From: Celeribacter litoreus
Lineage (GTDB): Bacteria > Pseudomonadota > Alphaproteobacteria > Rhodobacterales > Rhodobacteraceae
Reading direction: 5' to 3'
Length of the DNA stretch: 64,000 nt
NCBI RefSeq assembly: GCF_020165855.1
Contig: NZ_JAIUFY010000005.1
Coordinates: 434,001-498,000, forward strand
Below the pieces are notes generated by a model, which saw only the letters and a list, made by a program, of their open reading frames with translations, did no database searches and was not told where the DNA came from. Position 1 is the stretch's first letter, and each line of letters opens with the position of its first letter. Below, one piece after another: positions 33,749 through 41,933 of the stretch. The position numbers were made by a program, and so were the translations under genes.

Positions 33749-34639
33749 ATGAGTTTGCGGATGCGGATCTTTTCGGGCGTTCTAAGCCCCGTTGTCCGCA
33801 CCGCCTTTACCCATGCTGAAAACCCTGTGCCTATGCGCAAAGGCATGGATCTCGCGGCGCGGCTTGCGCTGCAAATTCTCTCGGACGATGTGGTCAAACA
33901 TGATGCGATGGGGCTTCCGGGTATCTGGATCAGACCGCCGATGGCTATTCCGGATCGAGTCATTCTGCACTTCCATGGAGGCGGCTACGTCGCGGGGAGT
34001 CCGCAGACACACCATCGCCTCGCTTTGCGTCTGGCGATGCTGTCGCGTCGGGCCGTTTTTCTACCAGCCTACCGCCTAGCGCCCGAAAATCCCGCCCCTG
34101 CCGCGTATGAAGATGCAGGGACGGTTTGGGAGGCTTTAATCGCGTCAGGATTCTCGCCCAAAGAGGTCGTCATTGGCGGCGATAGCGCCGGTGGCGGTTT
34201 GGCGCTTTCCCTGCTCTCGAAACTTTGTGAGGCGGGCACACCGCCTGCGGGTGCCTATGCATGGTCGCCTTTCACTGATTTGACCGTGTCGAGCCCGTCC
34301 CATCAGACCAACGCAGAGAGCGATCACTTCTTCCCGGCTGAGCGGGCGAAGGTTCTGATAGACATGATTCTCGGCGGGTTTCCTGCGGAAGATCCGCGTG
34401 TCTCACCTATGTTTGCGGCCTATCCGAATTGCCCACCCGTCCTGTTGCAGGCATCCGACAGTGAAATTTTGCGCGATGACAGCGTGCGGATGGCGGAGCA
34501 TCTGCGCGCGCAGGGCGCACAGGTGACGCTCAGCCTGACAAAGGGTGCGCCGCACGTTTGGCAGATGTTTGACGGGGTGTTCCCTGAGGCTCGGAACTCG
34601 ATCAGAGAAACCGCCGAGTTTGTCAAAGCCGTTAGTTGA
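33749..34639 (+). CDS. Alpha/beta hydrolase, HSL-type esterase/lipase
   Basis: A 296-residue hydrolase of the hormone-sensitive-lipase family. The oxyanion-hole HGGG motif is at residues 76-79 and the nucleophile elbow GDSAGG has Ser146. A later GAPHVWQMF region supplies the catalytic histidine, and an aspartate is expected near SDSEIL. It is probably cytoplasmic and acts on short acyl esters; the natural substrate is unknown. It begins 10 bases after gshB and its 3' end overlaps the convergent comM gene by 8 bases. Confidence 0.9.
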   Translation: MSLRMRIFSGVLSPVVRTAFTHAENPVPMRKGMDLAARLALQILSDDVVKHDAMGLPGIWIRPPMAIPDRVILHFHGGGYVAGSPQTHHRLALRLAMLSRRAVFLPAYRLAPENPAPAAYEDAGTVWEALIASGFSPKEVVIGGDSAGGGLALSLLSKLCEAGTPPAGAYAWSPFTDLTVSSPSHQTNAESDHFFPAERAKVLIDMILGGFPAEDPRVSPMFAAYPNCPPVLLQASDSEILRDDSVRMAEHLRAQGAQVTLSLTKGAPHVWQMFDGVFPEARNSIRETAEFVKAVS

Positions 34640-36143
34640 GGACGCCGGACACCACTCGAAAGCTGAGCGCTTCGGCGAGGTGAGGACGTGCGATTGCATC
34701 ACTGCCCGAAAGGTCTGCAATCGTCCGCGCGACCCTGAGCACACGATGATAGCCCCGCGCAGATAGGCCGAGTTTCTCCGCCGCCTTCGCCAGAAGTTCG
34801 CGCCCCTCGCTGTCGAGCGACGCAATTTCTTCGAGCCGCTGTCCCTCGATTTGGGCGTTCGTTCGGAAGTTTGTGCCTTCAAATCGGGCGGCTTGTATCG
34901 ACCGCGCGGCATTGACGCGCTGGGCAACTGTTGCGGAGGTGTCGCCACTCGGTGGGAGATCGAACGCCTCGAATTGCACGGGCGGCATTTCAATGCGGAG
35001 ATCGAACCGGTCCATGAGAGGGCCGGACACGCGTCCGATGTAATCTTCCCCACAGAGAGGGGCCTTGTTGCACGCGCGGGCGACGTCAGGGAGATACCCG
35101 CATTTGCACGGGTTCGCCGCCGCCACGAGCATGAACCGCGCCGGATACTGCATGTGTGCGTTGGCGCGGGCGACCATGACGGTGCCTGTTTCAATCGGCT
35201 GGCGCAGCGTTTCGAGGACGCCGCGCGGGAATTCCGGAAATTCATCGAGAAAGAGCACGCCATTATGCGCCAGAGAGATTTCCCCCGGCTGCGCCCCACG
35301 CCCGCCGCCGACGATGGCGGCCATGGAGGCGGTGTGGTGCGGCTCACGGAAGGGGCGCGACCTCGAAATCCCGCCCTCATCCAAGAGCCCCGCGAGGGAA
35401 TGGATGATCGAGGTTTCCAAGGCTTCTTGCGCTGTGAGAGGCGGCAGGATGGACGGAAGCCGCGCCGCCAACATGGATTTACCGGAGCCTGGAGTGCCAA
35501 TCATGAACATGTGGTGCCCACCAGCAGCGGCGATCTCGAGGGCGCGTTTCGCGCGCTCTTGTCCTCGGACGTCGCGGAGGTCTCTTTCGTGTTTTGAGGC
35601 TGTGACTTCTCCGGGTTCAGACGTTTGGAGGGGGCGGTCGCCAGTATAGTGGCGGATGAGTTCAGCAAGGCTTCGTGCACCATAAACGGGGGTCGCTCCG
35701 ACCCACGCGGCCTCTGCGCCGCAGTCCTTTGGACAGGCCAGCACGCAATTCAGTTCCGCGGCTTTTAGCGCGGCTGGGAGTGCGCCGTGGACGGCGACGA
35801 GGGAGCCGTCGAGGGCCAGTTCCCCGAGCGACAGTGTTTCCGCGGCTTTTTCTTCGGGGATGAGGCCCGTTGCGGCGAGGATCGCGATGGCGATGGGCAG
35901 GTCGAAATGCGACCCGATCTTCGGCAGGTCCGCCGGTGACAGGTTGATCGTAAGTTTCTTGGAGGGCAGGGCAATCTGCATGCCCGAGAGCGCGGCGCGA
36001 ACGCGTTCGCGGGCCTCTGTGACGGCTTTGTCCGGCAGGCCAACAATGGTGAACGCGGGCAGGCCGGGAGAGATCGCGCATTGGATTTCGACCCGCCGCG
36101 CCTCTACGCCTTCAAAGGCGACGGAAAAGGTCCGTGCGACCAT
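34632..36143 (-). CDS. comM: Mg-chelatase-like AAA ATPase, competence-related
   Basis: A 503-residue ATPase. An N-terminal domain (about 1-170, with CPKDCGAEAAWVGATPVYGARSL) is followed by the AAA core with Walker A MIGTPGSGKSMLAARLP (near residue 216), Walker B VLFLDEFPEF and Mg-chelatase-like insertions, then a C-terminal helical domain. ComM/YifB proteins are branch-migration helicases aiding recombination of imported DNA. In Rhodobacter, comM is needed to accept gene-transfer-agent DNA and is controlled by CtrA; a CtrA-like site lies upstream here. Confidence 0.92.
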   Translation of the reverse strand: MVARTFSVAFEGVEARRVEIQCAISPGLPAFTIVGLPDKAVTEARERVRAALSGMQIALPSKKLTINLSPADLPKIGSHFDLPIAIAILAATGLIPEEKAAETLSLGELALDGSLVAVHGALPAALKAAELNCVLACPKDCGAEAAWVGATPVYGARSLAELIRHYTGDRPLQTSEPGEVTASKHERDLRDVRGQERAKRALEIAAAGGHHMFMIGTPGSGKSMLAARLPSILPPLTAQEALETSIIHSLAGLLDEGGISRSRPFREPHHTASMAAIVGGGRGAQPGEISLAHNGVLFLDEFPEFPRGVLETLRQPIETGTVMVARANAHMQYPARFMLVAAANPCKCGYLPDVARACNKAPLCGEDYIGRVSGPLMDRFDLRIEMPPVQFEAFDLPPSGDTSATVAQRVNAARSIQAARFEGTNFRTNAQIEGQRLEEIASLDSEGRELLAKAAEKLGLSARGYHRVLRVARTIADLSGSDAIARPHLAEALSFRVVSGVLN

Positions 36144-36153
36144 CCTTCTGAAC

Positions 36154-36213
36154 TCCCGTTAACCAATTCTAACCACTGGTATCGCAGAGGCCGTTAGCAA
36201 TTGGTTAACGGGA
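36154..36213. promoter_or_regulatory. 15-bp inverted repeat upstream of comM with CtrA-like half site
   Basis: Arms 36154-36168 (tcccgttaaccaatt) and 36199-36213 (aattggttaacggga) are perfectly complementary with a 30-base centre. The right arm with flank reads TTAG-N7-TTAA at 36194-36208, 7 of 8 matches to the CtrA consensus TTAA-N7-TTAA. It is 51-65 bases upstream of the comM ATG. Confidence 0.5.
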
Positions 36214-36227
36214 AGAAAACGAGTGAC

Positions 36228-36914
36228 TTAGACGGGCTCGGGCCATTCAGTGGTCGGCAGATCAATTGCATACGGCACGGGGTCATAGCTGATCTTGAGG
36301 CCGTCTTTGCGCCACGCTTTGAAGCTTGCGTCCGTCAGGTGGGCGGTGACATAGGACTGAAGACGCTCCGAGACAGGAAGACCATAGCCAGCGATCCGTG
36401 CCGCGACAGGGGCGTAGAAGGCGTCCGCCGCAGTGTAGTTGCCAAAGAGCCATGGGCCGTCGTCGGAGAAATTCTCGAAGGCATGACTGAGGACAGTTTC
36501 CAGTCGGTCAATGTCCGCTTTGACAGCGTCGGAGACTTCGAAACCCTTATACTGGTGGAGAAGCTGCATCGGGCAGGCATTGCGCAGCGCGCCAAAACCT
36601 GCGTGCATCTCTGCGACGAGCCAGCGGGCATAGATGCGTGCCTGTGCATCCATCGGCCAAAGTCCAGCGTCGGGATGACGCTCTGCCAGAGTTTCTGCGA
36701 GCGCGATGCTTTCGCCGATGACCCACCCCTCGGGCGTGCGCACCGTCGGAACAAAGCGGGCAGGGGCCAAGGGCGCGAGGTCTTCCTTCATGGTGCCGCT
36801 GTAGAGCCCGACCATGATTTCCCGATAGGGAATGTCGAATTTGACGAAGAGGAGCCAGCCGCGCAGGGACCAACTCGAAAAGCTTTTATCGCCGATAAAA
36901 ATATCGTATGTCAT
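36228..36914 (-). CDS. Glutathione S-transferase family protein
   Basis: A 228-residue GST-like protein. The thioredoxin-like N-domain has DKSFSSWSLRGWLLFVKFDIPY (given in part), with a serine in the catalytic position, and FVPTVRTPEGWVIGESIALAETLAERH, where the cis-Pro and E-S glutathione-binding residues lie. The C-domain is helical (about 90-228). It would conjugate or reduce substrates with glutathione in the cytoplasm; specific substrate unknown. It is on the minus strand, separated from comM by the 15-bp inverted repeat. Confidence 0.9.
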   Translation of the reverse strand: MTYDIFIGDKSFSSWSLRGWLLFVKFDIPYREIMVGLYSGTMKEDLAPLAPARFVPTVRTPEGWVIGESIALAETLAERHPDAGLWPMDAQARIYARWLVAEMHAGFGALRNACPMQLLHQYKGFEVSDAVKADIDRLETVLSHAFENFSDDGPWLFGNYTAADAFYAPVAARIAGYGLPVSERLQSYVTAHLTDASFKAWRKDGLKISYDPVPYAIDLPTTEWPEPV

Positions 36915-36990
36915 ATGAAACTCCGCATAGCTGAGCTGAGACTATCGGAGTTTTTGAAATCACCAAAATTAATATTTGATGTAAATCATA

Positions 36991-37560
36991 TCAATATTTG
37001 TGATTTAACTGCGCGACGGACCCATGCCCGCTCACCCCGCCAGGGCACTCAATAATCGTGCAGGAGAGTGGGTCGATTTTGTGGCTCATTGCCTCATAGG
37101 CGGACACGCCGAGTGCCTTTTGCAGCAGGGCCAGAATGACGCCCATATGCGCGACAATCACAGTTTCACCCTTGAGCGTCAGAACGCTCTCGTGCACGCG
37201 CGCTGAAAATGCGTTCCAGCTCTCACCATTCGGCGGAGCCGTGTCCCCCGGCGTTTCAAACACCGCGCGTGCAAGATCGCTATGGTTCGCCTCAATGGCG
37301 GGCCACTCCAAGCCCTCCCAGTCGCCGAAGTTGATCTCCCGCAGACGGTGGTCATGGGCGAGGCGGGGGCGGTTGGCCTGAACAGCGCTTGCAGTGTCGA
37401 TGGCGCGGGTCAGGTCGGAGGAGATGACAGGCACGATCGGCAGGGCCCCTTCGAGCCGCGCAATCGCGGCGTGATCCGACAAGTCGGCCGGCAGATCGGT
37501 CCAACCGACGAAAGATTTTGCATGCGTCGGCCCGTGACGGATGAGCCAGAGACGGCTCAT
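36991..37560 (-). CDS. Histidine phosphatase family protein, CobC-like
   Basis: A 189-residue phosphatase with the RHG motif at residues 8-10 (LWLIRHGPTH) and further catalytic residues in SSDLTRAIDTAS, LREINFGDWEG and VIVAHMGVI. The position directly after cobU, with a 4-base overlap (37557-37560), suggests alpha-ribazole phosphatase (CobC) activity in the nucleotide-loop assembly of cobalamin. Histidine phosphatases are diverse, so the specific function is by context. Confidence 0.8.
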   Translation of the reverse strand: MSRLWLIRHGPTHAKSFVGWTDLPADLSDHAAIARLEGALPIVPVISSDLTRAIDTASAVQANRPRLAHDHRLREINFGDWEGLEWPAIEANHSDLARAVFETPGDTAPPNGESWNAFSARVHESVLTLKGETVIVAHMGVILALLQKALGVSAYEAMSHKIDPLSCTIIECPGGVSGHGSVAQLNHKY

Positions 37561-38090
37561 GCAAGACCCTCCGGCAGAGCGCCTTTGAGCGCGAAGGGGA
37601 GACCAGCCATAACGCCGATAACGCAGTCGGCCTCACTCGCGAGGCGCCTGTTGAGTTGGCCCTGCGCGATGCGAAACCGACGGGCGAGGGCATTGTCGGG
37701 CACAATCCCGAGACCGACCTCGTTCGAGACGACTACGATTTCCGCGGGTGTTGCCTGGATCGCAGCAATCAGTTGATCAGTTTCTTCGTCAAGCGCGTGA
37801 TCCGCGAGCAGGTGATTGGTGAGCCAGAGACTCGCGCAGTCGAACAGGAGAACCTCGTCGGCTTGGGCGGCGCGAATAACCGCGTCGGCGCGCAAAGGTT
37901 CCTCGATTGTGCGCCAATTCGCGTCCCGCTTTGTGCGATGCTGCTCAACCTTTGTGCGCATTTCTTCGTCGTAGACCTCGGCGGACGCTAGGTATGTTAG
38001 GTTCAAGTTGCTGTAAATGCATAACTTTTCAGAAATGTCGGATTTGCCCGACGAGGCGCCGCCAAGCACAAGGGTGAATTTTTTGCACAT
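37557..38090 (-). CDS. cobU: Adenosylcobinamide kinase/guanylyltransferase
   Basis: A 177-residue bifunctional enzyme in cobalamin synthesis and salvage, phosphorylating adenosylcobinamide and then attaching GMP. Walker A is LGGASSGKSD (about 8-17), the substrate strand FDCASLWLTN, and VVVSNEVGLGIVPDN are all characteristic of CobU/CobP. The start is ATG 38090. It leads a two-gene unit with the CobC-like phosphatase. It fits the cofactor need of the B12-dependent Ecm encoded elsewhere in the window. It is also called cobP. Confidence 0.93.
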   Translation of the reverse strand: MCKKFTLVLGGASSGKSDISEKLCIYSNLNLTYLASAEVYDEEMRTKVEQHRTKRDANWRTIEEPLRADAVIRAAQADEVLLFDCASLWLTNHLLADHALDEETDQLIAAIQATPAEIVVVSNEVGLGIVPDNALARRFRIAQGQLNRRLASEADCVIGVMAGLPFALKGALPEGLA

Positions 38091-38210
38091 GATCGTGAAA
38101 CCAAATCGGAGGTTGCTGCGTTACAGTAGCGGTAACAGGACGCGCCACGCGGCGCAAACGGTTGCCGACAGGGAAGCTGAACGGCAAGAAAAAATCTGGA
38201 GATCGGACGC

Positions 38211-39092
38211 ATGGCACTTGATGGAGCTGCATTAGAGAACGCACTACCGCGCAAGGCAATGAAGGCGGAGATGCTCGATGCAGAGACGGAACTGGAACTC
38301 GCACGCGCTTGGAGAGATCATCGGGACGAAGCCGCTTTGCACAGGCTAGTCACCGCCTACATGCGCCTCGCAATTTCGATGGCAGCCAAATTCAAACGGT
38401 ACGGCGCGCCGATGCCCGATCTTATCCAAGAGGCCGGACTGGGCCTCATGAAAGCCGCAGAGAAGTTTGATCCTGATCGCGGAGTGCGTTTTTCGACCTA
38501 CGCCGTTTGGTGGATCAAGGCGAGTGTTCAGGACTACGTGATGCGCAACTGGTCTCTCGTTCGCACCGGTTCGACCTCTTCCCAAAAATCCCTCTTCTTC
38601 AATATGCGTCGTGTACAGGCCCGACTTGAGCGTGAAGCTCTCGCGCAGGGTCAAAAACTCGACCGTGATCAACTCCTGCAGCTCGTTGCGACAGACCTAG
38701 GCGTTCCGTTGCGTGATGTTGAGATGATGGACGGGCGTCTTTCCGGTTCCGATTTCTCCCTCAATGCGCAGCAGTCGGGTGACGAAGAGGGCCGTGAATG
38801 GATCGAGACACTCGCGGATGAGGGCGAGACGACGGCAGAGATGGTCGGTGAGGCACATGACCAGATGCAGCTTAAAGTCTGGCTCCACGATGCGATGGAT
38901 GAACTGACCGACCGCGAGAAATTTATCCTCCGCGAACGCAAACTGGCCGATGAGCCGCGGACGCTTGAGAGCCTTGGCGAGGAACTGTCCCTCTCCAAAG
39001 AACGTGTGCGTCAGCTCGAGGCCGCTGCCTTCCAAAAAATGCGGACCACCCTGTCCCGTCACGGTGAGGCTCTGAGCCTGCTCCTGAACTGA
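38211..39092 (+). CDS. rpoH: RNA polymerase sigma factor, RpoH type (class II)
   Basis: A 293-residue sigma-70-family factor. Region 2 includes DLIQEAGLGLMKAAEKFDP and RFSTYAVWWIKASVQDYVMRNWSLV (the -10 recognition and promoter-melting part), followed by the RpoH box SSQKSLFFNMRRV (about 121-133). Region 4 has LTDREKFILRERKLADEPRTLESLGEELSLSKERVRQLE, described in part. Several alphaproteobacteria have a second RpoH for oxidative stress, under RpoE. A TGATC lies about 120 bases upstream, but no good -10 partner is seen. A ctggag ribosome site precedes ATG 38211. Confidence 0.93.
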   Translation: MALDGAALENALPRKAMKAEMLDAETELELARAWRDHRDEAALHRLVTAYMRLAISMAAKFKRYGAPMPDLIQEAGLGLMKAAEKFDPDRGVRFSTYAVWWIKASVQDYVMRNWSLVRTGSTSSQKSLFFNMRRVQARLEREALAQGQKLDRDQLLQLVATDLGVPLRDVEMMDGRLSGSDFSLNAQQSGDEEGREWIETLADEGETTAEMVGEAHDQMQLKVWLHDAMDELTDREKFILRERKLADEPRTLESLGEELSLSKERVRQLEAAAFQKMRTTLSRHGEALSLLLN

Positions 39093-39108
39093 CACTTGAG
39101 TTCAGGAG
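39081..39108 (+). terminator. Hairpin across the rpoH stop codon
   Basis: ctcctgaact (39081-39090) and agttcaggag (39099-39108) form a perfect 10-bp stem spanning the rpoH stop, without a T tract. It could attenuate readthrough into coaBC or stabilise the rpoH mRNA. Confidence 0.5.
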
Positions 39109-39161
39109 GGCAGCGCCCTACACCTTGTCCGACCTGATGGGTAAGAGGAGCAGGGCGCTCG

Positions 39162-40361
39162 ATGCTTAACGGTAAGACCATTCTACTGATCATTGGCGGC
39201 GGCATCGCGGCCTTTAAATCGCTAGACCTGATCCGGCGGCTTCGCGAAGAAGGTGTGCGCGTGATCCCTGTGCTCACGAAAGCTGCCGAAGAGTTTGTGA
39301 CGCCGCTGTCCGTGTCTGCGCTTGCAGCCGAAAAAGTTTACCGCGATCTATTCGATCTCACAGACGAGGCCGAGATGGGCCATATCGAACTGTCCCGTGC
39401 CGCCGATCTCGTCGTTGTGTCTCCCGCCACCGCTGACTTGCTCGGGAAAATGGCCAACGGATTGGCCAACGATCTCGCCTCCACGCTCCTTATGGCAACT
39501 GACACGCCCGTTCTTGCCGCGCCCGCGATGAACGTGCGCATGTGGGAACATCCCGCCTGCCAGCGGAACGTGGCTCAGTTAGCAGCAGACGGTATTCATT
39601 TCGTCGGTCCCGAAAAGGGCATGATGGCGTGTGGCGAGTTCGGCCCCGGTCGCCTCTCGGAAACGCCGGATATCATCGGCGCAATTCGCGCGGTGCTCAC
39701 CGACGGCCCGCTTAAGGGCAAACATATCCTCGTCACCTCCGGCCCGACGCATGAACCCATTGATCCGGTCCGCTATATCGCGAACCGCTCTTCCGGTGCG
39801 CAGGGGACTGCGATTGCAAAAGCACTTCGTGATCTCGGTGCGACTGTGAGCTTTGTCACGGGTCCCGCCGATGTGCCGCCTCCGCGCGGGGTAAAGGTCA
39901 TCCCTGTTGAGACCGCGAAAGAGATGAAAGATGCCGTCGAGGCCGCATTGCCCTGCGATGCCGCTGTTTTTGCTGCCGCTGTTGCAGATTGGCGCGTTGC
40001 CTCGGAGAGCGGCTCGAAGATCAAAAAGGTGAAGGGTGAATTGCCCGTTCTGACCTTCGCAGAAAATCCCGACATTCTTGCTGGTGTGAGCCAGATGGAG
40101 CAGGGGCGTCCGACCTTGGTCGTCGGCTTTGCGGCTGAGACGGATGATGTCATCTCCCACGCGACGGCGAAGCGCAAACGCAAGGGCTGCGACTGGATCG
40201 TGGCCAATGACGTGTCACCATCGACCGGCATCATGGGCGGGTCGGAGAACGCGGTTGTTCTGATCACGGAGCGTGGCGCGGATGAATGGCCACGCATGGG
40301 CAAAGAAGAAGTCGCCCGCCAACTCGCTCACCGCATTGCCGATCACCTGACACAGGTATGA
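39162..40361 (+). CDS. coaBC: Phosphopantothenoylcysteine decarboxylase/phosphopantothenate-cysteine ligase
   Basis: A 399-residue bifunctional enzyme of coenzyme A synthesis. The N-terminal CoaC flavoprotein has GGIAAFKSLDLIRRL, HIELSRAADLVVVSPATADLLGKMANG and PAMNVRMWEHPA. The C-terminal CoaB ligase begins about residue 185 with VTSGPTHEPIDPVRYIANRSSG and continues with VADWRVASESGSKIKK and ANDVSPSTGIMGG. Length and domain order are normal. It lies downstream of rpoH and 21 bases before dut, a frequent pairing. Confidence 0.96.
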   Translation: MLNGKTILLIIGGGIAAFKSLDLIRRLREEGVRVIPVLTKAAEEFVTPLSVSALAAEKVYRDLFDLTDEAEMGHIELSRAADLVVVSPATADLLGKMANGLANDLASTLLMATDTPVLAAPAMNVRMWEHPACQRNVAQLAADGIHFVGPEKGMMACGEFGPGRLSETPDIIGAIRAVLTDGPLKGKHILVTSGPTHEPIDPVRYIANRSSGAQGTAIAKALRDLGATVSFVTGPADVPPPRGVKVIPVETAKEMKDAVEAALPCDAAVFAAAVADWRVASESGSKIKKVKGELPVLTFAENPDILAGVSQMEQGRPTLVVGFAAETDDVISHATAKRKRKGCDWIVANDVSPSTGIMGGSENAVVLITERGADEWPRMGKEEVARQLAHRIADHLTQV

Positions 40362-40382
40362 CCCTTTTCTGAGGCCAATTTC

Positions 40383-40850
40383 ATGACCATCCAAATCAAA
40401 ATCCAATGGCTCCCTGAAGCGGATCAAGAGATCGCCCTGCCGTCTTATGAAACCGCCCATGCCGCGGGGGCTGATGTTCGTGCGAACTTCCCGCCTGAGA
40501 AACGTGAGAGCGGTGTAATGCTCGAACCCGGCATGCGCGCGCTTATCCCGACGGGGTTTGCGATGGAAATTCCGGAGGGTTACGAAGTGCAAGTGCGCCC
40601 GCGCTCCGGCCTTGCGCTGAAATATGGGATCTCTCTCGTGAACACGCCCGGGACGATTGACGCGGATTACCGCGGTCCGGTTGGGGTCATTCTGATCAAT
40701 CACGGCGCAGAGCCGTTTCACGTGACCCACGGCGAACGTATCGGCCAACTCGTTGTCGCGCCTGTGGTGCAGGGACGTTTCGAGACGGTCAAAGACTTGT
40801 CTGATACCGCGCGCGGGACAGGTGGATTCGGGTCGACGGGGCGCAAATGA
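40383..40850 (+). CDS. dut: Deoxyuridine 5'-triphosphate nucleotidohydrolase
   Basis: A 155-residue trimeric enzyme that hydrolyses dUTP to dUMP, keeping uracil out of DNA. The five dUTPase motifs are visible: [54 protein letters not shown] and, at the C-terminus, [10 protein letters not shown]. It follows coaBC closely and its stop overlaps the start of the MoeB-like gene by 4 bases (40847-40850). Confidence 0.97.
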   Translation: MTIQIKIQWLPEADQEIALPSYETAHAAGADVRANFPPEKRESGVMLEPGMRALIPTGFAMEIPEGYEVQVRPRSGLALKYGISLVNTPGTIDADYRGPVGVILINHGAEPFHVTHGERIGQLVVAPVVQGRFETVKDLSDTARGTGGFGSTGRK

Positions 40851-41869
40851 CGCTTTTTCTGATCATCGCGGCAGTGCTCTGGGGGATCGGCTGGGTGACC
40901 GGCGCGCCGACGCGGGCACGATGGGCGATGATCGGGGTTCTCTATCTTGCTGTGGTGCTCGCCAAAGCGGTGCTGCCGGTTGGTCATCCGATCCAATTGA
41001 CGCTTGGTGCCTCTTTGGGTGAGTGGCTGCTCCTCGGCGGCTTTGCGGTCATCGTGATCGGGTATCGGTTTGGGCTTCGCGCGTTGAAAGCTCGTGTCAC
41101 AAAGAGTGAACCTAGGGCTCCCGCAGCCCCCGACATGGAAATCACGCGCAACATGCGGCACATCCTGCTGCGTGAAATCGGCGGGCCTGGGCAGAAGAAG
41201 CTCAAAGAGGCGAAGGTTCTAGTCATCGGCGCGGGTGGCCTTGGCGCGCCTGTGCTCGAGTACCTCGCGGCGTCTGGCGTCGGCACGATCGGGGTGATCG
41301 ATCCGGATGTGGTCGAGATCACGAACCTCCAGCGGCAGGTTATCCACCGCGACGAGGACATCGGGCGGCCCAAGGTGTTTTCGGCCATGGATGCGATGAC
41401 GGCACAGAACCCCTACGTCAAGGTGCGCCCTTATCACCGAACGTTTGATGCGGAGACAGTGGACCTGTTGGATGACTACGATCTGATCCTCGACGGCACC
41501 GACAATTTCGACACCCGCTACCTCGTGAACGCTGCCTGTGTGGCGAAAGGTAAGCCGCTGATCTCTGCCGCGATCACCCAGTGGGAAGGCCAGATCAGTA
41601 CTTATAAGGCCCATGAGGGTGGCCCCTGTTATGAGTGTGTGTTCCCTGAACGCCCCGCACCGGGCATGGTGCCGACCTGTGCGGAGGCGGGCGTTGCCGC
41701 GCCACTTCCGGGCGTCTTGGGGACGATGATGGCGATGGAAGCGCTCAAGGAAATCACCGGCGCAGGGCAGGGCCTCATGGGGCGGCTGATGATCTACGAC
41801 GCGCTCTATGCCGAGACGCGCACCATCAAGATTAAAAAGCGCCACGATTGTCCGGTTTGCGGATCATAA
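40847..41869 (+). CDS. MoeB/ThiF-family adenylyltransferase with N-terminal membrane anchor
   Basis: A 340-residue E1-like protein. Residues 1-80 hold about three hydrophobic helices ([19 protein letters not shown], 26-48 and 57-78), followed by a linker and the ThiF/MoeB domain from about residue 100: [13 protein letters not shown], the nucleotide loop [16 protein letters not shown] (126-141), [13 protein letters not shown], and zinc cysteines CYEC and CPVC. It should adenylate the C-terminus of a sulfur-carrier protein, in molybdopterin or thiamine synthesis or tRNA thiolation; the partner is not in the window. Membrane anchoring is unusual for the family. Confidence 0.85.
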   Translation: MTLFLIIAAVLWGIGWVTGAPTRARWAMIGVLYLAVVLAKAVLPVGHPIQLTLGASLGEWLLLGGFAVIVIGYRFGLRALKARVTKSEPRAPAAPDMEITRNMRHILLREIGGPGQKKLKEAKVLVIGAGGLGAPVLEYLAASGVGTIGVIDPDVVEITNLQRQVIHRDEDIGRPKVFSAMDAMTAQNPYVKVRPYHRTFDAETVDLLDDYDLILDGTDNFDTRYLVNAACVAKGKPLISAAITQWEGQISTYKAHEGGPCYECVFPERPAPGMVPTCAEAGVAAPLPGVLGTMMAMEALKEITGAGQGLMGRLMIYDALYAETRTIKIKKRHDCPVCGS

Positions 41870-41933
41870 AAGCGCGACGGCCTCTTTTCCTTCCCTCGGG
41901 CGCGCCATAGCTTGTCTCTCAAAGGAGACATGC

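Noticed and set aside
38090-38210. RpoE-type promoter or B12 riboswitch near rpoH and cobU
   Set aside because: TGATC is present but no TAAGA-like partner at the right distance, and no cobalamin riboswitch elements were seen before cobU.
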